A stretch of DNA of 64,000 nt from Luzula sylvatica (taxonomy: Eukaryota > Streptophyta > Magnoliopsida > Poales > Juncaceae): NCBI GenBank assembly GCA_946800325.1, contig OX326956.1:8721167-8785166 (forward strand), read 5' to 3'. Numbering within the stretch: the stretch's first letter is position 1; every line of letters begins with the position of its first letter. Below are positions 52,058 to 63,300 of the stretch, piece by piece. Made by a program: the position numbers and the translations under genes. A model generated the notes under the pieces. The model was not told where the DNA came from, did not search any database, and saw only the letters and a program-made list of their open reading frames with translations.

Positions 52058-53889
52058 GATTTTAACGCTGTGAGGAGTTCAAATAACATGTTTTTAGATC
52101 ATTTGTATCGTATCTGTTACTACATAACTTTTCACCAAATTTCACAAACACTAAGGAAGTTTGTTTTTAGATTCAAAACAAGATTTTAACCCTTTGAGGA
52201 GTTCAAATAACATGTTTTTAGATCATTTGTATCGTATCTGTTACTACATAACTTTTCACCAAATTTCACAAACACTAAGGAAGTTTGTTTTTAGATTCAA
52301 AACAAGATTTTAACGCTTTGAGGAGTTCAAATAACATGTTTTTAGAACATTCGTATCGTATCTTTTACTACATAACTTTTCACCAAATTTCACAAACACT
52401 AAGGAAGTTTGTTTTTCGATTCAAAACAAGATTTTAACCCTTTGAGGAGTTCAAATAACATGTTTTTAGATCATTTGTATCGTATCTGTTACTACATAAC
52501 TTTTCACCAAATTTCACAAACACTAAGGACGTTTGTTTTTAGATTCAAAACAAGATTTTAACGCTTTGAGGAGTTCAAATAACGTGTTTTTAGATCGTTT
52601 GTATCGTATCTTTTACAACATAACTTTTCACCAAATTTCACAAACACTAAGAAAGTTTGTTTTTAGATTCAAAACAAGATTTTAACGCTTTGAGGAGTTC
52701 AAATAACATGTTTTTAGATCATTTGTATCGTATCTTTTACTACATTACTTTTCACCAAATTTCACAAACACTAAGGAAGTTTGTTTTTCGATTCAAAACA
52801 AGATTTTAACGCTTTGAGGAGTTCAAATAACATGTTTTTAGATCATTTGTATCGTATCTTTTACTACATAACTTTTCACCAAATTTCACAAACACTAAGA
52901 AAGTTTGTTTTTAGATTCAAAACAAGATTTTAACGCTTTGAGGAGTTCAAATAACATGTTTTTAGAACATTCGTATCGTATCTTTTACTACATAACTTTT
53001 CACCAAATTTCACAAACACTAAGGAAGTTTGTTTTTCGATTCAAAACAAGATTTTAACGCTTTGAGGAGTTCAAATAACGTGTTTTTAGATCATTTGTAT
53101 CGTATCTTTTACTACATAACTTTTCACCAAATTTCACAAACACTAAGAAAGTTTGTTTTTAGATTCAAAACAAGATTTTAACGCTTTGAGGAGTTCAAAT
53201 AACATGTTTTAGATCATTTGTATCGTATCTTTTCCTACATAACTTTTCACCAAATTTCACAAACACTAAGGAAGTTTGTTTTTTCGATTCAAAACAAGAT
53301 TTTAACGCTTTGAGGAGTTCAAATAACGTGTTTTTAGATCATTTGCATCGTATCTTTTACTACATAACTTTTCACCAAATTTCACAAACACTAAGAAAGT
53401 TTGTTTTTAGATTCAAAACAAGATTTTAATGCTTTGAGGAGTTCAAATAACGTGTTTTTAGATCGTTTGTATCATATCTTTTACTACATAACTTTTCACC
53501 AAATTTCACAAACACTATGAAAGTTTTTTTTTAGATTCAAAACAAGATTTTAACGCTTTGAGGAGTTCAAATAACATGTTTTTAGAACATTCGTATCGTA
53601 TCTTTTACTACGTCACGTTTCACCAAATTTCACAAACACTAAGGAAGTTTGTTTTTCGATTCAAAACAAGATTTTAACGCTTTGAGGAGTTCAAATAACG
53701 TGTTTTTAGATCATTTGTATCGTATCTTTTACAACGTAACTTTTCACCAAATTTCACAAACACTAAGGAAGTTTGTTTTTAGATTCAAAACAAGATTTTA
53801 ACGCTTTGAAGAGTTCAAATAACATGTTTTTAGATCATTTGTATCGTATCTTTTACTACATAACTTTTCACCAAATTTCACAAACACTA
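50790..53889. repeat. 25-monomer HOR, copy A (3,100 bp)
   Basis: Markers repeated at +3,100 bp (25 x 124 exactly): CATATCTTTTC (51,131 / 54,231), GATTCTAACG (51,440 / 54,540), CACAAACCCTAAGG (about 51,650 / 54,750), AACGCTGTGAGG (about 52,065 / 55,165), AACATGTTTTAGATC with one T missing (53,201 / 56,301), TTTTCCTACATAAC, T6 (53,278 / 56,378), the T9 run AAGTTTTTTTTTAG (about 53,522 / 56,622) and TACGTCACGTTTC (about 53,610 / 56,710). Two single-base differences were seen: GGACGTTTG here at 52,530 and TACATTACTT at 52,746, both standard in copy B. Confidence 0.93.
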
Positions 53890-56800
53890 AGAAAGTTTGT
53901 TTTTAGATTCAAAACAAGATTTTAACGCTTTGAGGAGTTCAAATAACATGTTTTTAGATCATTTGTATCGTATCTTTTACTACATAACTTTTCACCAAAT
54001 TTCACAAACACTAAGGAAGTTTGTTTTTCGATTCAAAACAAGATTTTAACGCTTTGAGGAGTTCAAATAACATGTTTTTAGATCATTTGTATCGTATCTT
54101 TTACTACATAACTTTTCACCAAATTTCACAAACACTAAGAAAGTTTGTTTTTAGATTCAAAACAAGATTTTAACGCTTTGAGGAGTTCAAATAACATGTT
54201 TTTAGATCATTTGTATCGTATCTTTTACTACATATCTTTTCACCAAATTTCACAAACACTAAGGAAGTTTGTTTTTCGATTCAAAACAAGATTTTAACGC
54301 TTTGAGGAGTTCAAATAACATGTTTTTAGATCATTTGTATCGTATCTTTTACTACATAACTTTTCACCAAATTTCACAAACACTAAGGAAGTTTGTTTTT
54401 CGATTCAAAACAAGATTTTAACCCTTTGAGGAGTTCAAATAACATGTTTTTAGATCATTTGTATCGTATCTGTTATTACATAACTTTTCACCAAATTTCA
54501 CAAACACTAAGGAAGTTTGTTTTTCGATTCAAAACAAGATTCTAACGCTTTGAGGAGTTCAAATAACGTGTTTTTAGATCGTTTGTATCGTATCTTTTAC
54601 TACATAACTTTTCACCAAATTTCACAAACACTAAGAAAGTTTGTTTTTAGATTCAAAACAAGATTTTAACGCTTTGAGGAGTTCAAATAACATGTTTTTA
54701 GATCATTTGTATCGTATCTTTTACTACATAACTTTTCACCAAATTTCACAAACCCTAAGGAAGTTTGTTTTTCGATTCAAAACAAGATTTTAACGCTTTG
54801 AGGAGTTCAAATAACATGTTTTTAGATCATTTGTATCGTATCTTTTACTACATAACTTTTCACCAAATTTCACAAACACTAAGAAAGTTTGTTTTTAGAT
54901 TCAAAACAAGATTTTAACGCTTTGAGGAGTTCAAATAACATGTTTTTAGAACATTCGTATCGTATCTTTTACTACATAACTTTTCACCAAATTTCACAAA
55001 CACTAAGGAAGTTTGTTTTTCGATTCAAAACAAGATTTTAACCCTTTGAGGAGTTCAAATAACATGTTTTTAGATCATTTGTATCGTATCTGTTACTACA
55101 TAACTTTTCACCAAATTTCACAAACACTAAGGAAGTTTGTTTTTCGATTCAAAACAAGATTTTAACGCTGTGAGGAGTTCAAATAACATGTTTTTAGATC
55201 ATTTGTATCGTATCTGTTACTACATAACTTTTCACCAAATTTCACAAACACTAAGGAAGTTTGTTTTTAGATTCAAAACAAGATTTTAACCCTTTGAGGA
55301 GTTCAAATAACATGTTTTTAGATCATTTGTATCGTATCTGTTACTACATAACTTTTCACCAAATTTCACAAACACTAAGGAAGTTTGTTTTTAGATTCAA
55401 AACAAGATTTTAACGCTTTGAGGAGTTCAAATAACATGTTTTTAGAACATTCGTATCGTATCTTTTACTACATAACTTTTCACCAAATTTCACAAACACT
55501 AAGGAAGTTTGTTTTTCGATTCAAAACAAGATTTTAACCCTTTGAGGAGTTCAAATAACATGTTTTTAGATCATTTGTATCGTATCTGTTACTACATAAC
55601 TTTTCACCAAATTTCACAAACACTAAGGAAGTTTGTTTTTAGATTCAAAACAAGATTTTAACGCTTTGAGGAGTTCAAATAACGTGTTTTTAGATCGTTT
55701 GTATCGTATCTTTTACAACATAACTTTTCACCAAATTTCACAAACACTAAGAAAGTTTGTTTTTAGATTCAAAACAAGATTTTAACGCTTTGAGGAGTTC
55801 AAATAACATGTTTTTAGATCATTTGTATCGTATCTTTTACTACATAACTTTTCACCAAATTTCACAAACACTAAGGAAGTTTGTTTTTCGATTCAAAACA
55901 AGATTTTAACGCTTTGAGGAGTTCAAATAACATGTTTTTAGATCATTTGTATCGTATCTTTTACTACATAACTTTTCACCAAATTTCACAAACACTAAGA
56001 AAGTTTGTTTTTAGATTCAAAACAAGATTTTAACGCTTTGAGGAGTTCAAATAACATGTTTTTAGAACATTCGTATCGTATCTTTTACTACATAACTTTT
56101 CACCAAATTTCACAAACACTAAGGAAGTTTGTTTTTCGATTCAAAACAAGATTTTAACGCTTTGAGGAGTTCAAATAACGTGTTTTTAGATCATTTGTAT
56201 CGTATCTTTTACTACATAACTTTTCACCAAATTTCACAAACACTAAGAAAGTTTGTTTTTAGATTCAAAACAAGATTTTAACGCTTTGAGGAGTTCAAAT
56301 AACATGTTTTAGATCATTTGTATCGTATCTTTTCCTACATAACTTTTCACCAAATTTCACAAACACTAAGGAAGTTTGTTTTTTCGATTCAAAACAAGAT
56401 TTTAACGCTTTGAGGAGTTCAAATAACGTGTTTTTAGATCATTTGCATCGTATCTTTTACTACATAACTTTTCACCAAATTTCACAAACACTAAGAAAGT
56501 TTGTTTTTAGATTCAAAACAAGATTTTAATGCTTTGAGGAGTTCAAATAACGTGTTTTTAGATCGTTTGTATCATATCTTTTACTACATAACTTTTCACC
56601 AAATTTCACAAACACTATGAAAGTTTTTTTTTAGATTCAAAACAAGATTTTAACGCTTTGAGGAGTTCAAATAACATGTTTTTAGAACATTCGTATCGTA
56701 TCTTTTACTACGTCACGTTTCACCAAATTTCACAAACACTAAGGAAGTTTGTTTTTCGATTCAAAACAAGATTTTAACGCTTTGAGGAGTTCAAATAACG

Positions 56801-56989
56801 TGTTTTTAGATCATTTGTATCGTATCTTTTACAACGTAACTTTTCACCAAATTTCACAAACACTAAGGAAGTTTGTTTTTAGATTCAAAACAAGATTTTA
56901 ACGCTTTGAAGAGTTCAAATAACATGTTTTTAGATCATTTGTATCGTATCTTTTACTACATAACTTTTCACCAAATTTCACAAACACTA
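53890..56989. repeat. 25-monomer HOR, copy B (3,100 bp)
   Basis: It is the second copy of the unit above and begins at GAAAGTTTG (53,891, against 50,791 in copy A). It ends at about 56,990, where CACTATGGAAG and GAGCAGTACAAAT begin a different monomer order. Its first 1.28 kb is a third copy of sequence also found at about 47,075-48,342 and 50,790-52,057. Confidence 0.93.
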
Positions 56990-59900
56990 TGGAAGTTTGT
57001 TTTTCGATTCAAAACAAGATTTTAACGCTTTGAGCAGTACAAATAACGTGTTTTTAGATCGTTTGTATCGTATCTTTTACTACATAACTTTTCACCAAAT
57101 TTCGCAAACACTAAGAAAGTTTGTTTTTAGATTCAAAACAAGATTTTAACGCTTTGAGGAGTTCAAATAACATGTTTTTAGATCATTTGTATCGTATCTT
57201 TTACTACATAACTTTTCACCAAATTTCACAAACACTATGAAAGTTTGTTTTTCGATTCAAAACAAGATTTTAACGCTTTGAGGAGTTCAAATAACGTGTT
57301 TTTAGATCGTTTGTATCGTATCTTTTACTACATAACTTTTCACCAAATTTCACAAACACTAAGAAAGTTTGTTTTTAGATTCAAAACAAGATTTTAACGC
57401 TTTGAGGAGTTCAAATAACATGTTTTTAGATCATTTGTATCGTATCTTTTACTACATAAATTTTCACCAAATTTCACAAACACTAAGGAAGTTTGTTTTT
57501 CGATTCAAAACAAGATTTTAACGCTTTGAGGAGTTCAAATAACATGTTTTTAGATCATTTGTATCGTATCTTTTACTACATAACTTTTCACCAAATTTCA
57601 CAAACACTAAGGAAGTTTGTTTTTCGATTCAAAACAAGATTTTAACCCTTTGAGGAGTTCAAATAACATGTTTTTAGATCATTTGTATCGTATCTGTTAC
57701 TACATAACTTTTCACCAAATTTCACAAACACTAAGGAAGTTTGTTTTTCGATTCAAAACAAGATTTTAACGCTTTGAGGAGTTCAAATAACGTGTTTTTA
57801 GATCGTTTGTATCGTATCTTTTACTTCATAACTTTTCACCAAATTTCACAAACACTAAGGAAGTTTGATTTTCGATTCAAAACAAGATTTTAACGCTTTG
57901 AGGAGTTCAAATAACGTGTTTTTAGATCATTTGTATCGTATCTTTTACTACATAACTTTTCACCAAATTTCACAAACACTAAGAAAGTTTGTTTTTAGAT
58001 TCAAAACAAGATTTTAATGCTTTGAGGAGTTCAAATAACATGTTTTTAGATCATTCGTATCGTATCTTTTACTACATAACTTTTCACCAAATTTCACAAA
58101 CACTAAGGAAGTTTGTTTTTCGATTCAAAACAAGATTTTAACGCTTTGAGGAGTTCAAATAACGTGTTTTTAGATCATTCGTATCGTATCTTTTACTACA
58201 TAACTTTTCACCAAATTTAACAAACACTAAGAAAGTTTGTTTTTCGATTCAAAACAAGATTTTAAAGCTTTGAGGAGTTCAAATAACATGTTTTTAGATC
58301 ATTTGTATCGTATCTTTTACTACATAACTTTTCACCAAATTTCACAAACACTAAGGAAGTTTGTTTTTCGATTCAAAACAAGATTTTAACCCTTTGAGGA
58401 GTTCAAATAACATGTTTTTAGATCATTTGTATCGTATCTTTTACTACGTAACTTTTCACCAAATTTCTCAAACACTAAGAAAGTTTGTTTTTAGATTCAA
58501 AACAAGATTTTAACGCTTTGAGGAGTTCAAATAACATGTTTTTAGATCATTTGTATCGTATCTTTTACTACATAACTTTTCACCAAATTTCACAAACACT
58601 AAGGAAGTTTGTTTTTCGATTCAAAACAAGATTTTAACGCTTTGAGGAGTTCAAATAACATGTTTTTAGATCATTTGTATCGTATCTTTTACTACATAAC
58701 TTTTCACCAAATTTCACAAACACTAAGGAAGTTTGTTTTTCGATTCAAAACAAGATTTTAACGCTTTGAGGAGTTCAAATAACGTGTTTTTAGATCATTT
58801 GTATCGTATCTTTTACATCGTAACTTTTCACCAAATTTCACAAACACTAAGAAAGTTTGTTTTTAGATTCAAAACAAGATTTTAACGCTTTGAGGAGTTC
58901 AAATAACATGTTTTTAGATCATTTGTATCGTATCTTTTACTACATAACTTTTCACCAAATTTCACAAACACTAAGGAAGTTTGTTTTTCGATTCAAAACA
59001 AGATTTTAACGCTTTCAGGAGTTCAAATAACATGTTTTTAGATCATTTGTATCGTATCTTTTACTACATAACTTTTCACCAAATTTCACAAACACTAAGG
59101 AAGTTTGTTTTTCGATTCAAAACAATATTTTAACCCTTTGAGGAGTTCAAATAACATGTTTTTAGATCATTTGTATCGTATCTGTTACTACATAACTTTT
59201 CACCTAATTTCACAAACACTAAGAAAGTTTGTTTTTCGATTCAAAACAAGATTTTAACGCTTTGAGGAGTTCAAATAACGTGTTTTTAGATCATTTGTAT
59301 CGTATCTTTTACTACATAACTTTTCACCAAATTTCACAAACACTAAGAAAGTTTGTTTTTAGATTCAAAACAAGATTTTAACGCTTTGAGGAGTTCAAAT
59401 AACATGTTTTTAGATCATTTGTGTCATATCTTTTACTACATAACTTTTCTCCAAATTTCACAAACACTAAGGAAGTTTGTTTTTCGATTCAAAACAAGAT
59501 TTTAACGCTTTGAGGAGTTCAAATAACATGTTTTTAGATCATTTGTATCGTATCTTTTACTACATAACTTTTCACCAAATTTCACAAACACTAAGGAAGT
59601 TTGTTTTTCGATTCAAAACAAGATTTTAACCCTTTGAGGAGTTCAAATAACATGTTTTTAGATCATTTGTATCGTATCTTTTACTACATAACTTTTCACC
59701 AAATTTCACAAACACTAAGGAAGTTTGTTTTTCGATTCAAAACAAGATTTTAACGCTTTGAGGAGTTCAAATAACGTGTTTTTAGATCGTTTGTATCGTA
59801 TCTTTTACAACATAACTTTTCACCAAATTTCACAAACACTAAGAAAGTTCGTTTTTAGATTCAAAACAAGATTTTAACGCTTTTTCAAATAACATGTTTT

Positions 59901-60340
59901 TAGATCATTTGTATCGTATCTTTTACTACATAACTTTTCACCAAATTTCACAAACACTAAGGAAGTTTGTTTTTCGATTCAAAACAAGATTTTAACGCTT
60001 TGAGGAGTTCAAATAACATATTTTTAGATCATTTGTATCGTATCTTTTACTACATAACTTTTCACCAAATTTCACAAACACTAAGAAAGTTTGTTTTTAG
60101 ATTCAAAACAAGATTTTAACGCTTTGAGGAGTTCAAATAACATGTTTTTAGAACATTCGTATCGTATCTTTTACTACATAACTTTTCACCAAATTTCACA
60201 AGCACTAAGGAAGTTTGTTTTTCGATTCAAAACAAGATTTTAACGCTTTGAGGAGTTCAAATAACATGTTTTTAGATCATTTGTATCGTATCTATTCTAC
60301 ACAACTTTTCACCAAATTTCACAAACACTAAGGAAGTTTG
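56990..60340. repeat. Last HOR family, copy A (about 27 monomers)
   Basis: This stretch pairs with sequence downstream at a changing offset. TTTTACTTCATAAC (57,821) pairs with TTTTCCTTCATAAC (61,659), +3,838. AACGCTTTCAGG (59,011) pairs with 62,601, and CACCTAATTTC (about 59,203) with 62,793, +3,590. The 6 bp deleted monomer AACGCTTTTTCAAAT (59,876) and AAGTTCGTTTT (about 59,846) pair with 63,342 and 63,312, +3,466. It also holds AATTTCGCAAAC (about 57,101), AAAGCTTTGAGG (about 58,264), AATTTCTCAAAC (about 58,464) and TCTATTCTACAC (about 60,292). Confidence 0.85.
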
Positions 60341-63300
60341 TTTTTTCGATTCAAAACAAGATTTTAACGCTTTGAGGAGTTCAAATAACGTGTTTTTAGA
60401 TCATTTGCATCGTATCTTTTACTACATAACTTTTCACCAAATTTCACAAACACTAAGAAAGTTTGTTTTTAGATTCAAAACAAGATTTTAATGCTTTGAG
60501 GAGTTCAAATAACGTGTTTTTAGATCGTTTGTATCATATCTTTTACTACATAACTTTTCACCAAATTTCACAAACACTATGAAAGTTTGTTTTTAGATTC
60601 AAAACAAGATTTTAACGCTTTGAGGAGTTCAAATAACATGTTTTTAGAACATTCGTATCGTATCTTTTACTACGTAACTTTTCACCAAATTTCACAAACA
60701 CTAAGGAAGTTTGTTTTTCGATTCAAAACAAGATTTTAACGCTTTGAGGAGTTCAAATAACGTGTTTTTAGATCATTTGTATCGTATCTTTTACTACATA
60801 ACTTTTCACCAAATTTCACAAACACTAAGGAAGTTTGTTTTTCGATTCAAAACAAGATTTTAACCCTTTGAGGAGTTCAAATAACGTGTTTTTAGATCAT
60901 TTGTATCGTATCTGTTACTACATAACTTTTCACCAAATTTCACAAACACTAAGGAAGTTTGTTTTTCGATTCAAAACAAGATTTTAACGCTTTGAGGAGT
61001 TCAAATAACGTGTTTTTAGATCGTTTGTATCGTATCTTTTACTACATAACTTTTCACCAAATTTCACAAACACTAAGAAAGTTTGTTTTTAGATTCAAAA
61101 CAAGATTTTAACGCTTTGAGGAGTTCAAATAACATGTTTTTAGATCATTTGTATCGTATCTTTTACTACATAACTTTTCACCAAATTTCACAAACACTAA
61201 GGAAGTTTGTTTTTAGATTCAAAACAAGATTTTAACGCTTTGAGGAGTTCAAATAACATGTTTTTAGATCATTTGTATCGTATCTTTTACTACATAAATT
61301 TTCACCAAATTTCACAAACACTAAGGAAGTTTGTTTTTCGATTCAAAACAAGATTTTAACGCTTTGAGGAGTTCAAATAACATGTTTTTAGATCATTTGT
61401 ATCGTATCTTTTACTACATAACTTTTCACCAAATTTCACAAACACTAAGGAAGTTTGTTTTTCGATTCAAAACAAGATTTTAACCCTTTGAGGAGTTCAA
61501 ATAACATGTTTTTAGATCATTTGTATCGTATCTGTTACTACATAACTTTTCACCAAATTTCACAAACACTAAGGAAGTTTGTTTTTCGATTCAAAACAAG
61601 ATTTTAACGCTTTGAGGAGTTCAAATAACGTGTTTTTAGATCGTTTGTATCGTATCTTTTCCTTCATAACTTTTCACCAAATTTCACAAACACTAAGGAA
61701 GTTTGATTTTCGATTCAAAACAAGATTTTAACGCATTGAGGAGTTCAAATAACGTGTTTTTAGATCATTTGTATCGTATCTTTTACTACATAACTTTTCA
61801 CCAAATTTCACAAACACTAAGAAAGTTTGTTTTTAGATTCAAAACAAGATTTTAATGCTTTGAGGAGTTCAAATAACATGTTTTTAGATCATTCGTATCG
61901 TATCTTTTACTACATAACTTTTCACCAAATTTCACGAACACTAAGGAAGTTTGTTTTTCGATTCAAAACAAGATTTTAACGCTTTGAGGAGTTCAAATAA
62001 CGTGATTTTAGATCATTCGTATCGTATCTTTTACTACATAACTTTTCACCAAATTTCACAAACACTAAGAAAGTTTGTTTTTAGATTCAAAACAAGATTT
62101 TAACGCTTTGAGGAGTTCAAATAACATGTTTTTAGATCATTTGTATCGTATCTTTTACTACATAACTTTTCACCAAATTTCACAAACACTAAGGAAGTTT
62201 GTTTTTCGATTCAAAACAAGATTTTAACGCTTTGAGGAGTTCAAATAACATGTTTTTAGATCATTTGTATCGTATCTTTTACTACATAACTTTTCACCAA
62301 ATTTCACAAACACTAAGGAAGTTTGTTTTTCGATTCAAAACAAGATTTTAACGCTTTGAGGAGTTCAAATAACGTGTTTTTAGATCATTTGTATCGTATC
62401 TTTTACAACGTAACTTTTCACCAAATTTCACAAACACTAAGAAAGTTTGTTTTTAGATTCAAAACAAGATTTTAACGCTTTGAGGAGTTCAAATAACATG
62501 TTTTTAGATCATTTGTATCGTATCTTTTACTACATAAGTTTTCACCAAATTTCACAAACACTAAGGAAGTTTGTTTTTCGATTCAAAACAAGATTTTAAC
62601 GCTTTCAGGAGTTCAAATAACATGTTTTTAGATCATTTGTATCGTATCTTTTACTACATAACTTTTCACCAAATTTCACAAACACTAAGGAAGTTTGTTT
62701 TTCGATTCAAAACAATATTTTAACCCTTTGAGGAGTTCAAATAACATGTTTTTAGATCATTTGTATCGTATCTGTTACTACATAACTTTTCACCTAATTT
62801 CACAAACACTAAGAAAGTTTGTTTTTCGATTCAAAACAAGATTTTAACGCTTTGAGGAGTTCAAATAACGTGTTTTTAGATCATTTGTATCGTATATTTT
62901 ACTACATAACTTTTCACCAAATTTCACAAACACTAAGAAAGTTTGTTTTTAGATTCAAAACAAGATTTTAACGCTTTGAGGAGTTCAAATAACATGTTTT
63001 TAGATCATTTGTATCATATCTTTTACTACATAACTTTTCTCCAAATTTCACAAACACTAAGGAAGTTTGTTTTTCGATTCAAAACAAGATTTTAACGCTT
63101 TGAGGAGTTCAAATAACATGTTTTTAGATCATTTGTATCGTATCTTTTACTACATAACTTTTCACCAAATTTCACAAACACTAAGGAAGTTTGTTTTTCG
63201 ATTCAAAACAAGATTTTAACGCTTTGAGGAGTTCAAATAACGTGTTTTTAGATCGTTTGTATCGTATCTTTTACAACATAACTTTTCACCAAATTTCACA

